Shown one piece after another: positions 25,216 to 38,142 of a stretch of 64,000 bases of DNA. This DNA is from Unio delphinus (lineage: Eukaryota; Mollusca; Bivalvia; Unionida; Unionidae), in the NCBI GenBank assembly GCA_029339505.1, contig JAQISU010000022.1, positions 18,611,001 to 18,675,000 on the forward strand, in the 5' to 3' direction. The stretch's first letter is position 1, and every line of letters starts with the position of its first letter. Below the pieces are notes generated by a model that had not been told where the DNA came from, did not search any database, and worked only from the letters and a program-made list of their open reading frames with translations. Both the position numbers and the translations under genes were made by a program.

Positions 25216-27297
25216 GTTTTAAAATGTTATTGACATAAATATTAGAGATGGTTTCACCACTCAAGAGTTAAAAACATGACATGATCTCTTGATTTGGCTA
25301 CATAGAACACGAGTCCCTTCAAGAAACCCTTGTCGTGATATAATTTTTTTCCAACAATGCTGAATTTCAACTAAATGTTTGCATCTTGCTTTAGATCTTT
25401 AGTTTCATTGTTTCATAGCGTGATATACTAGCGTTATCGTTTCGGAATACCTTGGACTTGTTTTCCGCAACACAGTTGTACTAAGGAACATTGTGCATTG
25501 TTAGTTATCATGCACTTTAAAATCCACGAGACCTTGCATCAGATGGATTTCTTCCATCCCATGTAATTGTTTAGAAGAGTTATGTCCCTTAAATGCCCAT
25601 CTTTTCCAAATCTAGGCTTTCCACCAAATGTTTTTCTGTTTAATGTTCAACCATGCTAATGGCAATGAGCTGGGCTCTTTGCGACGAACGTCGCTGCAAG
25701 CTCTAATTCTCTGCCCATCGCCGAAAATGACTTAATAGTTGCAAGAAATGTATACTAATATTTGTTGCAGTGCTTTTGAACAATGACAAGTTTTCTTTCT
25801 GCTTATAAAGTTATGCGTAAATCTTGTAAGTTAGTAACCTATTTTTTTCTCTTGGAGACAATATTATTTCCTTCAGATTTTGAAGACTTTAACCTAATTC
25901 AGTTTTGCAAAACGTACAGTTTTGCATAACGTACAGTTTTCCAATAAAGTACAGTTTCAAAAAAGGCTTTCTAACAAACAAAGAAAGGATAGAACTCTTG
26001 ACATGCTTGACAATATTTCTCCTTTTTTTCGGGAAGGGATAAAAGCTTCTTTTTCAAATCTTAAGTTTGTTTTGGATTTGTTTACTTTAATACTTGCTTT
26101 AACCTCCAAATATAACTTTTAAGTTGTCATTTAGTTTTATTTCAAGTCTGGAGTTCGTCATATGGGTTTGGGAAAATAACTTTTCTGTAGAACTTACATA
26201 GTGACTTTGCACCAAAATAATTTTGAAAAGTAATTTTGGAAGATATGTTTTCATGAAAGTATAATAATGTGAAGTGCCGAATCTAGATCACACATACATA
26301 CTGCAAGTTTTCCGGTTTCTTATAAAGTTTTTGTTTCTACTTAGATGGTTTTCCTGGTAAAGGCATGAATGATGTTAGGAACCGTTTATAGTCGTTTTCT
26401 GTTATGTAACCTTCCTTCCCTACCAGGCTTGTAATATATCATGTTGACAGGTCATTTTACAGGAACTGTTTTAGTGTAAGCGCCATACTTTTCCTGAGAT
26501 TTATTTAATATATTATGGGGTACATGAAATCCACTCTTCTTGTTTTACAGACCTTATAGTTTATCATCAAAAGAAAAAAAAAACCGCTTCGGTGGATTTT
26601 GTTTAAATAAGACGCCAGAAGTTGTAAATAATTCGATATTTTCGTGCTTTCCCAACGCTATCTTTGTACATTTTATGGCGGCACTGATACCAGGTCGCAT
26701 GATTATCACTTTTAGACAAGTAAGTATACGCACGAAGCCTCTTGCTAACTTTAGATATTTTGTTGTGTTACAGAACGTGTTTTTCTTATGTCAAATATTT
26801 CTTGCAGAGCTATTTCGGCAGTTCAACTCTCCGAACGAAACGTGTTTTGCTTCCAACGGTAACGCCCAGATAGTTTACTTATTACATACTGAGGACATGG
26901 GCAAATGAAATTAGTTCTATTCACCTTCAAGAATTTGAGAGAAGTGTCAAGGATTCTGACTTACCATGTAATCGTGCATTATTCTTGGAATGGTTATTTC
27001 TTAATTTTCATGAACGAAGATTTAGACTTGCACTCCAAAAAAAAAAAAGAAAGAAAAAAGAAAGAATTATGTAGTAAACGTTTTATAATTTGGGCCTATT
27101 ACATGAAAATAATTACATGCCAGCAATATTCTATGAATGTTGCATATACATGTAGTGTTAATCATGTCCGTTAATTACATATGTCCGTTCCTCGACCATT
27201 TCGTTTAGTATGAGTCATTATGCTAAGAGGAGGTCACTGATGTCGAATTGTTATAATTTTCAGTCAGAATTTAATGAATTTATTTTCCACTTAAAGA
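25216..27297. other. Non-coding, nothing recognised
   Basis: AT-rich. A 122-codon frame at 26540-26908 begins in a poly-A-rich stretch and has no domain I recognise. A short hairpin-like sequence (GCGACGAACGTCGC) lies near 25681. Confidence 0.45.
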
Positions 27298-27309
27298 GTG
27301 CGCGCGAGT

Positions 27310-27577
27310 GTGATTTGGATTTTTAACCAAGCTATTAACATTTTCTTCCGTCATATCTCTACAGTGTCTGCCATGTTGCAATTTATCGTGATGCCTAGCA
27401 CTGGAGCATCATGCCTCAGACATGTCAGATCATGTCCCACCCAGTCAAATTATCTTGACAGCTGGACCACCAGTTCTAACACTAACTTTTTAAAGCTGAT
27501 CGTCTAGCAAGGCAGCAGTTTGTATCAGTCTTTATTATGACTCGGCTGGGCTTCGAACCTGCGACCTCCCGCATTAT
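27310..27577 (-). mobile_element. Family 1 SINE, head-truncated
   Basis: Minus-strand copy: the tail side (GATTTGGATTTTTAAC) is on the left, and the GTTCGAAG-type box B and GACTCGGC.. linker are on the right near 27545. Box A is missing. The CA tail has degenerated to GCGCGCGAGTGTG. Confidence 0.85.
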
Positions 27578-27634
27578 TGTTTTTAAGATTAATAAAGTTT
27601 AAAAGACTTAATGGGCTGAAACCAACTAATTTGT

Positions 27635-27886
27635 TGTTGTTGTTGTATTAGGGTTTAACGTCATTTTTCAGCACCCGATAGGCTATGCATAGCGGCCAGT
27701 ATTATTGGTGGAGGAAGAACCGGGGAAAACCCCGGGAAAGAACCACCGACCCACGAGAAGCTACTGGCAAGCTTTCTCACATACCCACACTGGCTGAATC
27801 GGAGACTCGAACCCACGCAGACAGAGGTGAGATGGCAGTGATCCGTAACGGAGAGCGCTTAAGACCACGCGGCCACTCAGGGCCCT
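27635..27886 (-). mobile_element. Family 2 SINE, full length with TSD
   Basis: Complete copy with a CAACAACAAC-type 3' tail on its own strand. It is flanked by a 12-bp duplication CAACTAATTTGT / CAACTGATTTGT (27623-27634 and 27887-27898, 11 of 12 identical). Confidence 0.9.
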
Positions 27887-27898
27887 CAACTGATTTGT

Positions 27899-28900
27899 AA
27901 GGTTTATATAAAGTAGACTTAGGTCAAATCCGATTATCGTGTCTTTTTTCAAAATGTTCTTTTCCTTTTTTTAGAACGTTGTGTAGACGGGAATATTCGT
28001 GCCATTGAGTCTTTTCAGGTGAAAATATTAACCATTATTTCTTGTATGAAATTTAGTATCGAAAATGCGTTTATTCTATTTATATTTCGGAAGGATGAAG
28101 ACGATGCTACACTGTATCTGCAAATTAGGTCTTGATTTATCTTAAAGTTTATCCGATCTTTTGGAGAAAGTCCGAGCTTTGTAACCGATCGTTTTGTTGA
28201 CTTTTTTCCTCTACAGATGCGAGTTATGGAGTGACTGTAAGATACTTTGTTGACCCGGAATATTCCTATTCAAATGCTTGCTTACGAAACGATATTTGCA
28301 CAGCTCTGTTAATTCTCGATTTATATCCCAACCCTTCCATTATGAAATTTAATTAGATTAATCCAGATCTGACCTTTACATATATTTAAATGGTTTACGG
28401 ATAGCTCCCCGCAAATTATTTAAGAATTTTTTGAAACCCGATTCGTTCTCAGCTGCATAATTTACGAATCCCTCAATTATATTTGTGTAATCATAATTTT
28501 ATTTCAAAGAAGATCTGTTTTTTTGTACGAGGTATATTTAGATCTTAAAGTAGGGATTCATTCGCTAGAAAGTCATTGGCAATACTCTTATTTTATCTGC
28601 AAAAAAAATTTATTCAACAAATCATACCTGACGTGGCGTTGCTGGTTGAGCGTTGGGCTTGAGAGCTTGTGCCACACACTGACAATATTTGATAAGACAT
28701 TACCGTGTTTATGTGAGGAAGCGAAGTGCATATCGTTCATCTTCAGCAATCCAGTCAACATTATGTCAATAGTTATTTTCGGCTGGTTTTCGCTATCTAG
28801 TTTTACTAGAGATATACACCGCGATCAATCAAATGGTGAGCTATAGTGGAATGCAGGACCACGCCTAGATGTAAACTAACATCGCAATTTATGTGATGTA
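27899..28900. other. Non-coding, nothing recognised
   Basis: AT-rich. A 107-codon frame at 28523-28846 has no identifiable domain. Several splice-like sites (for example near 27974 and 28216) bound only tiny open segments. Confidence 0.45.
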
Positions 28901-28903
28901 TAG

Positions 28904-28999
<96 letters not shown>
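28904..28999. repeat. Compound (GT)n(GA)n microsatellite at a SINE tail
   Basis: A GT run to 28934 and a GA run to 28999, abutting the 3' end of the minus-strand SINE that follows. Confidence 0.97.
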
Positions 29000-29002
<3 letters not shown>

Positions 29003-29314
29003 ATTTGGATTTTTAACGTAGCTTTTAAGTCAATCATATCGCTACGATGTCTGCAGTATCGCTAAGATGTCTGCAGTATGGCAGCCTATTGCGATGTCTA
29101 GCATCATACCGCAGACTGTAATACGATGTCCCGCTTAGTCCCAATACCCTGACACTAGTCCGACCAGTCCTGACACTAATCTCTATTTACTGAGCGCCTT
29201 GCGAGGCAGCTGTTAGTACCATTATTACAAGTCATTGGTATGACTCGGCCGGGATTGAACCCACGACCTCCCACATCTGAGGCGGACCCTTTAACCATTT
29301 GGCTACCGGAGTTG
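29000..29314 (-). mobile_element. Family 1 SINE
   Basis: On the minus strand the head reads AACTCCGGTAGCCAAATGG (box A diverged), followed by GGTTCAATCCCGGCCGAGTC and the shared body. The + strand left end, GATTTGGATTTTTAACGTAG, is the complement of the family tail. There is a small internal duplication (ATCGCTACGATGTCTGCAGT / ATCGCTAAGATGTCTGCAGT) near 29040. Confidence 0.9.
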
Positions 29315-29758
29315 TCTATGTGATGATCAGCGGTGTTTGTTAAAACTAGAATTTTAAAAGATCGATGATGAGTTCATTAGAACCGAGCAGCCATCGATTT
29401 CAGTCGGCTGGATATATTTTATATCATTCATCGAAAAGTTCCATTTCGATATTCCTGAAATAATGATTTGTGCCACAGAATTCATTGCCACCGTGTTAAT
29501 TATAAAAACTCCTTTTTTTTACGATCCTGCTTGTCGACAACCAAATTTTAATCAAAGTTGTAAAAATAAAATTTCTCTTAGAAAAAGACCTTTATGGAAT
29601 TTAATCGATTATTGAAAATGGTAACGCTTGCTGTGTTGAGTTTTTTTTTTTTTCGGTTTTCAGACCAGTCTGCGACTATTTTGATACATAGTCATCTATA
29701 TTATTGGTAGAGAAATGAAAAGACAGCAAAAAGTACCCATGAACTTGACAATTTCTTG
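29315..29758. other. Non-coding, nothing recognised
   Basis: AT-rich sequence with T runs; no gene or named repeat seen. Confidence 0.5.
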
Positions 29759-29893
29759 CCAAGTTGTACAAGTGTACTGTACGTTTTACAAGTTTACTGT
29801 ACGTTTTACAAGTATACTGTACGTTTTACAAGTATACTGTACGTTTTACAAGTGTACTGTACGTTGTACAAGTGTACTGTACGTTGTACAAGT
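29759..29893. repeat. 20-bp minisatellite, about six to seven copies
   Basis: The unit TACTGTACGTTTTACAAGTG repeats with substitutions in the last copies (GTTTTAC becomes GTTGTAC). The overlapping 66-codon frame is a translation artefact of this array. Confidence 0.96.
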
Positions 29894-30491
29894 GAACGTT
29901 CTTCTAATATCATGAACAAATGAAATAGCGTAGTACGCAGCGCACACAATTACAAATTCAATCCATAGGATGGGTTGAGTTGGTTGGTGTTAATGGCACA
30001 TCGTTACATTAAAGCTTATTTCGTTCCGAATCGGTGCGAGTTGAGCGCCTTGCGCAGGGGCATCACAGCAGCCAACCCAGATTCATCTGTGAATGTTTCT
30101 ATTATTTTTTTTTTTATAAATAAAATTAGTATCTAGAACAGTACGCCAAGTATACGAAAATATCCCGTTTCATTGATATATTCTGAAAATTTACGAGTCT
30201 GGCGGAATTTATTTATTTATTGACCAAATGTCGTTGGTCAACATGCTTGGGTAATACATTTCTTTTGCTGATTCAAGATTTTTGTCTTATTCAGTCTGAT
30301 GTGTTGTTATAATAACCCTTTTCTCTTGAATGGCAACATAGAGGTTTTTATGATAATGAGTCGCGCTAGTCCATTTGGTTCAACTTAGTGTATTTTATCA
30401 CTGTATTAACCTAATTTCACAATATCAACTTGCTGTCATACATTCCGTCAAGGAACCGCATGTTAAACATAAAATGTCTTATCTGAAGCCT
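29894..30491. other. Non-coding, nothing recognised
   Basis: AT-rich. A short phrase near 30045 (GTTGAGCGCCTTGCGCAGGG) may be an old SINE remnant but is too diverged to assign. Confidence 0.4.
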
Positions 30492-30617
30492 ATGTATGTA
30501 TGCATGTATGTATGTATGTATGTATGTATGTATGTATGTATGTATGTATGTATGTATGTATGTATGTATGTATGTATGTATGTATGTATGTATGTATGTA
30601 TGTATGTATGTATGTAT
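30492..30617. repeat. (ATGT)n microsatellite
   Basis: Tetranucleotide run of about 31 copies. Confidence 0.98.
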
Positions 30618-31430
30618 TTAATTGCAAGCAATTTAACTGACATTGGCACTCAGCATGTATGCCTTTTCTCCGTTGAAGAAGCAGACATTATTTACAGTGA
30701 CATGGTAAATTGAACAAAGTAACTACTGTAATTGTGTTTGTTGATAATCTAAACCGTAATATACAACATCATTATTCGGTTAGATACTCCAAGAAAAGAT
30801 CTTTTTTTTCTTTCTTTTTTGGGCCAAAATGTTGAATTACTGGTGCATCTTATGATTGCTTCATTTTATGTAACTCGTACATGTCAGAAGTACGAAGTTC
30901 ATGATGGTTATATTTTTCTTTTATTATCTTTATTCACGTTTGATTAATTATGTTAATTACATTCATGTAGATTTAAGTCTTATAAGAACGAACTACAGTG
31001 TTGTCTGGAATGAATAATTCTTTCATATTCTCACTGCCTGCACGAGTTCCAACTTTATTTCTGTGCCTTATCAGGACGACAATAGTAACAGTTTTCCTAT
31101 TTTCCATCTGTCCGTCCGTCAATCATCACTAAGGTTAGCTTTCGGGTCAGTTTCAGGCAGTTGGTGGATCATTTTATGGACACTTAAAATCTGACAAATT
31201 TTTAGTTATCGCTTGATACTGTCACGTATCCATTGTAGCCGTTCAGTTTAGCATTAATATGAAAATTAACGTCTCAGTAAATGCCTCGTTGAGGGTTAAT
31301 ATAATACCATATCGCTTCAAATAATTTGGTGGTAAATGCATCTTCTACCTCATGCACGTTAATAATAAACACACTATTTGCCTCATCCAGTATCTATATC
31401 TACCCCATACATTCGGATAGTAAATAAACA
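30618..31430. other. Non-coding, nothing recognised
   Basis: AT-rich sequence with no identifiable gene. Confidence 0.5.
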
Positions 31431-31606
31431 GCTCCGGTGGCCTAGTAGTTAGAGCATCCGCCTCAGATGCTGGAGGTCCCCGGCCGAATCGTAACAAAGA
31501 CTTATAAAAATGGCGCACAACATTATGAGATTAGTACTAAGACTGGCCGGCCTAGTGTCAAGATAATGTGATTGGGTGGGACATCATGATATATGTCTAC
31601 GGCATT
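31431..31606 (+). mobile_element. Family 1 SINE, internally deleted and 3' truncated
   Basis: Begins GCTCCGGTGGCCTAGTAG and keeps the body to GTCTACGGCATTATT. Box B is reduced to GGTCCCCGGCCGAATC and the CA tail is absent. Confidence 0.88.
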
Positions 31607-31784
31607 ATTTATCTCTGAATTTTTATGGTAAATACTATATCTACCCCTAACGTTTTGATAAATACAGTATATGTCATTGCCTCATACATTTTGAAGGTAA
31701 ATACAATATTTGCTTCATACATCTTGATGGTGAGTATAATACATATGGTTACCTCATACAAATACAGTATCTGCTTCATACATT

Positions 31785-31792
<8 letters not shown>

Positions 31793-31842
<50 letters not shown>
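31793..31842. repeat. (TC)n microsatellite
   Basis: Pure CT/TC run of about 25 copies. Confidence 0.97.
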
Positions 31843-31846
<4 letters not shown>

Positions 31847-32745
31847 CACTTAGTCTTTGACTTTAAAGCTTTTCATTATACATGTTGCAATGAATGTTTA
31901 ATATAAGAGTTAAACTAGCTTGTTTAAGATTATTGACGTGGACGTCCAGAGCCATCGCTCTCCAGAACTGTTATCCACTTTACCAGAATAAAAAAGGTGT
32001 AAGTTTTGGACGAGACACGACAGTTTTATAGAAGCAACGGCTCTCATGGGGTTGACTAAACCATTTTTCTTCTGAGAACAAAATGGTTCACTTTTTGTTC
32101 CAGGAAGATTAAATGTTACCTAGAAAACATCATTCATGTTTCTATGGTTACCCTTAATGTACTCACAAACTTGTATGAATCCTCTTATTTACGCGGGCAA
32201 TTTTTCTGTCCAGAATTTGAAAGATTTCCTGCTGTGATGTTCATTCCTTTGAATGTAAAAGTTCTCAGAGCATTTTGTTATACGGTTGAGGGTGTACAGT
32301 TTTCTGTATGGAAATGTATAACTTTCTCTAAAATTATTCTTACTTATTGAGGAGACAAACGTCTAATTGATTGTCTGATCACTTATCACCGCCCAAACTA
32401 AATTGAGGTTATTTTTGGCATACTGGCGTCAGAACAAACATAAACGTACCCTCGATGTAAATTCCGAAACATCATGGTATTTTGGGTAAAGAAGTCTTTA
32501 TTTGTTAGCTATCCTCGCTTCTTCGTTCGATAGTTAACAACATTCCTCGCCCACATGAATCCGAATAAAGATACCAACGTCGATGGCAGGCGTTTGTGTA
32601 AATGTTACTACGGACGTCACTTGAGTAGGTGGTACATCATTAGACAGATGATAAACAGTTATGCTTTTCCAATTTCAGAGCGAAGGGTGCATCTTCAGCT
32701 CTCAGAAGCTTGTGCTTTAAATGATATACGTATCGATACAAGACT
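31843..32745. other. Non-coding, nothing recognised
   Basis: AT-rich; frames of 68-70 codons at 32144 and 32555 show no domain. Confidence 0.5.
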
Positions 32746-33044
32746 GCTCCGATGGCATAGTGATTAGATCGTCCGCCTTGAATGCGAGAGGTTCGAACCC
32801 CGGCTGAGTCAAACCTAAGACTTATAAAAATGGCATTAATTGCTGCATAGCTAGGCGCTCAGCACAGTAAGAGGTTAGTGTTAGGAATATTCAGCCTGGT
32901 GTCAGGATAATGTGAATGGGTGGAACGTCATGTTATATGTCTGCGACATATTGCCCCAGTGCTAGACATAACTGTAAATTGCAACACTGTAGACATCGTA
33001 GCGATATGATTGAATCTTTTTTAAAGCACCGTTAAAATACCAAA

Positions 33045-33092
<48 letters not shown>
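32746..33092 (+). mobile_element. Family 1 SINE with (CA)n tail
   Basis: Head GCTCCGATGGCATAGTGATT, box B GGTTCGAACCCCGG, complete body and CCAAATCACAC leading into a CA tract (33047-33092). Confidence 0.92.
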
Positions 33093-33094
<2 letters not shown>

Positions 33095-33861
33095 ATGGCT
33101 TTCCTACAAAAGGAAATGGGATTTAGAAAAAGTCATCAGTAAACATACTAAAACATCTTTTCGTGTTTTTATATATTACATTTGGCATAGAACGTATCAT
33201 ATGTGTTTTTTTTTAAAGTTATTCTTTTCCTTATAAAGCAGTGGGCTGTTTTAGAAAATATACTTGTTATTGGTGTAACATACATTAGAGAACTAAAAAC
33301 ACATTCAAAGCTAAATAAGGGATTGCAGCTCGAGGAGAACGTCACACGAAAGGAAGGCATTTGTCGTAAACAAATCGTTGTAGATGAATACATATGTATA
33401 TAAAAAAACACGCCATTAAGATCCATTGATGTAAGAATAAAACAATCCCGTAGGTCATGACCCCATATCTTAGTTTAATCGTTACATAAAGACGTGTCCT
33501 ACACGTTACAATAATTTTAGAAGAGTTATTCCATTATTTACCTAATTTTAGACAGTTAACAATATTAACCGTTCTGTGCAATAGAAATGTCAATAGATTT
33601 GGCGAATGCTGGGTTTTTCAGTGGGAGATTCTGGTCCACTGTCATTTTAAGACCTCGTTGTGGTAAAAGTCACGTACAGATTGAACACGATAATGATACA
33701 TTTTGTATAGTTTCGAAAAAGCACGATGATTAATAAATTTTAAGGTGTCATGCACGCAGTACTACTGTAATTTAAATTATTTAAAACATCACGAAGTAAA
33801 TGCGCGTCATTTATTGATCGAACTATATGCATCACTCGTGGCATGTGAAGACGTATAAATA
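33093..33861. other. Non-coding, nothing recognised
   Basis: AT-rich; two overlapping antiparallel frames near 33169-33426 are not credible genes. Confidence 0.5.
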
Positions 33862-34097
33862 TGGGCCACCGCGTGGCCGAGTGGTCGACGGCGCTTGCAA
33901 ATCCCTATCACGGAAATCTCACCTCTGTCCGCGTATGTTCGACTTTCAGGTGAAAGCGTGCCATTAGCTTCCCATGGGTCACTGGTTCCTTACAGAATTT
34001 GTCCGGGTTCATCCTTTGCCAGAAATACTGGCCGTCATGTTTGGTCTCTTTTGCTGAAAAATGGCGTTAAATCCACGGCAACAATAACATACAGATA
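33862..34097 (+). mobile_element. Family 2 SINE
   Basis: Head GGGCCACCGCGTGGCCGAGT, a diverged box B (ATGTTCGACTTTC) and the tail GAAAAATGGCGTTAAATCC followed by CAACAATAAC. Confidence 0.9.
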
Positions 34098-35304
34098 AAA
34101 TGAAGTATTACTGGTTCTCCTGATTGGTTTGATGTCAACGCGTCTTACTGTGCACACGTATTATCATGTGGAGTGTTAGAATGGATGGATACACGGGTGT
34201 GTTGAATGAACTTGTTTGTTTTGACAAATAACATTTTTATTTTTAGTAGTCATGTTTAAATTACTTCCTTAACATTTGGCCTGATTCATCAATACGGACG
34301 CTTCCTAACCTTACTATTGTCACTGATAAGACAGAAGTTTCTATAGATGTGGCCTCCATTTTGTGTACGATTGTAGATATATCATTGTATTTGTTCATTG
34401 TTCGAGAAAATCAAATGTACATTCGTTTATCCATGACAAACTATTTCTTTGATATCATGAAAACAAGATATACAGCAAATCACAGCAAATCACAGTAATT
34501 TATAGTCGTACAATTCTAGTGATTCTTCCTTCTTAGAATAATCTCTTCTTGATGGGTCCCAAAACCTAAAAAATAAAGTTGTGTGTACTATTTTTTACTC
34601 TGCCTAAATAAAGTATTGTATAGTATCGTGTTACGCATTGTAAATAATGAAGTAATGATTGATTCTTTTTTACTGGAACAAAAAGACAAGATAGGACAAT
34701 ATTTTATTACATATAAGTTATAACGTTTTAAGCATATAAAAAAGAACAAAATATAGCGTTTGATGTTCACATGGATTACAAGATTTGGAAAACACGACAT
34801 AAGAGCCAGCGGATATTTTTAAGAGTCTTACGTTACCTGTATTCAGTATTTTATTGTAGCCATAAAAGCTTCTCCAGGAAGTGTAAAAATGAGGTAACAT
34901 CAAAACATGATAGACCAAATCGTACTGAGTAAATTGGAGTCAAGTGTTCCGATTTGAGGCACACTATTCGGTCATAACTGAATTTAAACCCTCGTCCTTC
35001 TGGTTCCAAGACCGGTATCCTAACAACGTGACCACTGCAAGACGAGAGAATGTTTTATCGCAAATAAATAAATGAAATAATAAATCAATAAATCGCTTCG
35101 GATGGTGAGGGATGTTGAAGATTTTAGAGATAATGTATTCATCTCAATACATTGCTTTTTAATATACCAAAATACAGAGCTTCATTACCTGTTTGAAAGT
35201 TTGCCATCCATAATTAGCCCTTATAAAAGTTTGCGATATTCTGACCCCGATCACAAACTTTCGGAGGTGTCCGTCCTTCCGCCGGGGTGGTCCTAGTTGT
35301 TACA

Positions 35305-35305
<1 letters not shown>
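34098..35305. other. Non-coding; one tRNA-like remnant
   Basis: AT-rich. Around 34936-35042, the minus strand reads GCAGTGGTCACGTTG..GAGGGTTTAAATTC, with weak box A and box B resemblance; it is probably an old SINE head. Confidence 0.35.

Positions 35306-35384
<79 letters not shown>
35306..35384. repeat. (TA)n microsatellite
   Basis: Pure TA run of about 39 copies. Confidence 0.98.
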
Positions 35385-35388
<4 letters not shown>

Positions 35389-35533
35389 GTCTGTTCCTTA
35401 CCTAATTAAACTTGAATAAGGCATCGAAAAGTACATTTGCCCGCTAAATTCGCTGAAATCTTACTAATTCTTTGAATATTATGACATGTCCTTGGCATAT
35501 ATATTTATTTAAATGTTTAACGTGTTTGTATAA

Positions 35534-35855
35534 CCGCTCCGATGGCCTAGTGGTTAGAGCGTCCGCTGAGGAAGCGGTAGGTCGTGGGTTCGATCCCCGG
35601 CCGAGTCATACCAAAGACTTACAAAAATTGTACTTAACAGCTGCCTTCCTTGGCGCTCAGCATTAGGAGGTTAGTGTTAGGACTCGTCGGCCTGGTGTCA
35701 GGCTAATATGACTGGGTGGGACATCATGCTACATGTCTGCGGCATGATGCCCCAGTGCTAGACATCACTATAAACAACATCAATGCAGACATCGTAGCGT
35801 TATGATTGAATACGTGTTAAAGTTACGTTAAAAATCCTAATAAAAAACAAAACAA
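35534..35855 (+). mobile_element. Family 1 SINE, well preserved
   Basis: Head CGCTCCGATGGCCTAGTGG, box B GGGTTCGATCCCCGG, and full body including GGCATGATGCCCCAGTGCTA. The tail is A-rich (CCTAATAAAAAACAAAAC) instead of a CA tract. Its tRNA head is one of the least diverged of this family in the window. Confidence 0.92.
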
Positions 35856-35860
35856 ACAGA

Positions 35861-36719
35861 CAAACAAACCGTGCTTGTTTGTGTAAAATAATGAAGCACT
35901 TGCATCTTTCTTTCTTTCTTTGCAGAAGATTATGTTAGAGACGAATTGTTGTCATTCCAGATATTACAGTAACTTAACTTAAATCTCAACTTGGTTGTGT
36001 CAAATACTGCATCGCATGACCAGGGATTTTCCTATCACACAAAACCAGGGAGCTCTTGTATTACTAGTGGCTTTGCTGCTCTTAAAAACGATAGAAAAGT
36101 AAGAAAAACAAACGGGCAAATTTGAAAAGTTATGGACGGTATATTGGCGAGCACTTTTTATTATTAAACGACAAAATAATTGGAATATATTATTTGGGCA
36201 AACATGGTGCTCATTAATAAAATAAACTCAGTTTCACCGCAACTGTAACTGTGATACATTTCTTGCAATTAACAATGACCCATTCCAAAGAGTTTATAGC
36301 TGACGTGAGCAGAACATAGAACGGCGAGTTGTCCAAATAGCTCACTGGTATATCGTGTAGACGAATTTGCTCGTCCATGAAAGATGGTCTTCCGTAGATG
36401 TCAGCATGACTTTTGAGGGGTATATTATGTCCATGAAACCTGCATCAATTATGTGTATCTATATATATGTTACATGAATTTAATAGTGGACTGTTTGGAT
36501 TAGCTTTCGTTGCTTATAAATAATATTGTGTACGGAGTCATTGATCGTTTAACCGTATATACTACTAAAGGCATTGATACCACCAGTACCCTTTATTCCG
36601 TTTAGTGACTGGACATCTAACTTTGCGCCACCAACATAGTCATGTAAAGTACTAACAATTATTTCCTCATTTTTGTTTTGTTTTGTGAGTTTGACGCACT
36701 GTGTTTCTTCACATTTTTG
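35861..36719. other. Non-coding, nothing recognised
   Basis: AT-rich; a weak tRNA-like phrase (AATAGCTCACTGGTAT) near 36338 is too isolated to call. Confidence 0.45.
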
Positions 36720-37017
36720 ATTATACAGGATTCCATTATAATCGAGGAAGAGCCAAGGAAGACATCAGCATGATCCACCGACCCAATGGAAGCTACTGGC
36801 AAGCTTTCTCATATACCCACGTTGGATATACAGGCGGCCAATACAGTGAAGGAAGAACAAAGGAAGACACCAAGAAGAACCACATACACAAGGGAAGCTA
36901 CTGGCAAGCATTATCGGATACCCAATCTGGCAGAGCCGAGACTCGAACCCACACGGACAGAGGTGCGGTGTCAGTCATCTGTAAAGGCGAGAGCCTTAGA
37001 TCACTCAGCCAGCCGGA
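36720..37017 (-). mobile_element. Family 2 SINE, two fused fragments
   Basis: The GAAGCTACTGGCAAGC block occurs twice (near 36788 and 36893) in the same orientation, each with its own upstream GGAAGA.. phrase. Only the right part keeps the box B (GACTCGAACCCACAC) and the head. This indicates two nested or tandem copies, or an internal duplication. Confidence 0.85.
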
Positions 37018-37911
37018 ATCTCTCATTTCTATAGTAGATGACCCAAGTAGGAACTGGAGAAATCTTCGTACATCGAGATCTATTATCTAACTTCTCATCC
37101 TTCTTAACGAATAAACCCCAACTGTACATTAGCACTGTAACTTGAGCGTTATTCCAACTATTTAGAGGAACTTGACGTTCACTGATTTAAATTAGATAGG
37201 AAAATATAATAAAGGTCCCTACTTTCAATACTTTGTTAAAAGTTAGGATCTTTCTGTTAATTACACAGTTGTAACTGGAATATTATAGAAAAAGAAAATC
37301 TGCTGCTACGAATATAATGATTATTTTATTACGTTCTACACAAACCAGCACGTGCATCATAGAAAGCAAACGATATAAACGGTTTTTTCCTGTATTCAAA
37401 AGGAAATGAACTGAATATATTAACTGAAAAAGACTCGAGTTCGATGGCGGTTAAACAGGTGTCCAGAATATAATCATCATGTACATCCTCAGAACCTGGT
37501 AGATAATGCAAAGATCGCTTGCTCAATGCCGACACATGTTTATACGAGTTATTCTCAAGGCTGCACATGCTGCCTATCTATTCGGTCCACTTCTTCCCCG
37601 TAGCCCTCAGAGGTAATATGCATTCAGTAGCATTTGCATACATTTTGAAATCTTCTCAGTACCAGAACATTAACTATGATACCCTTTACGACTGTGCAAT
37701 ACCAAGAAGTTCAAAACGTTATCGGACCTATGTAAAACTAATACGTGTTATGCCGAACGTCATTATAATACCGTAACTCTCATTAAAGTAATCAAAGCGT
37801 GCATGAGTTTTGTCTATATGTCAACTGCGACTGCGCAGGTCTGCCATTTCGTAACATCCTCTAATCCACTCGGCGGTGATCACCTACCAATAGTCTTAAA
37901 ATGGCAATTTG
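37018..37911. other. Non-coding, nothing recognised
   Basis: AT-rich; overlapping antiparallel frames near 37329-37776 lack features. Confidence 0.5.
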
Positions 37912-37924
37912 TATTATATGATGT

Positions 37925-38142
37925 TGTTTTTAGGGTTTAACGCCATTTTTAAGCACACGATAGGCTATACATGGCGGCCAGTATTATTGGTGGGGGAAGA
38001 ACCTGGGAAAACCCTCGGAAAGAACCACAGACCCACGACACACATAACTACATTAGCCGAATCTTAGACTCGAACCTGCGCAGACAGAGGTGAGACGGCA
38101 GTGATCCGTAACGGAAAGCGCTTTAGACCACTAGGGGCCCCT
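37925..38142 (-). mobile_element. Family 2 SINE with TSD, internal deletion
   Basis: Flanked by TATTATATGATGT / TATTATCTGATGT (37912-37924 and 38143-38155, 12 of 13 identical). It lacks the segment between ACCCACGA and CACATAAC that other copies have. Confidence 0.9.

Noticed and set aside
26540..26908. Second exon of the NIDO gene
   Set aside because: A donor-like site (ACAAGTAAGT) is present, but the translation lacks the Asn-Asn-Gly strand and the Ala-Pro-Phe-Trp-Ala-Asp region expected next in NIDO domains.
27975..28018. 44-bp splice-bounded segment (ERCVDGNIRAIESFQ)
   Set aside because: Good pyrimidine tract and AG, but it is very short, open in only one frame, and matches no family; likely chance.
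30375..30713. 112-codon frame of repeated Met-Tyr-Val-Cys
   Set aside because: It is the translation of the ATGT microsatellite; the same reasoning excludes all Ser-Leu, Arg-Glu, Thr-His, Ile-Tyr and poly-Ile frames in the window.
35534..35610. Intact tRNA gene
   Set aside because: Box A and box B are good, but the segment is the head of a SINE with a shared body and does not fold into a full cloverleaf with a paired acceptor stem that I can see.
36335..36395. tRNA-like phrase AATAGCTCACTGGTAT
   Set aside because: Box A resemblance only; no box B at the right distance and no shared SINE body.
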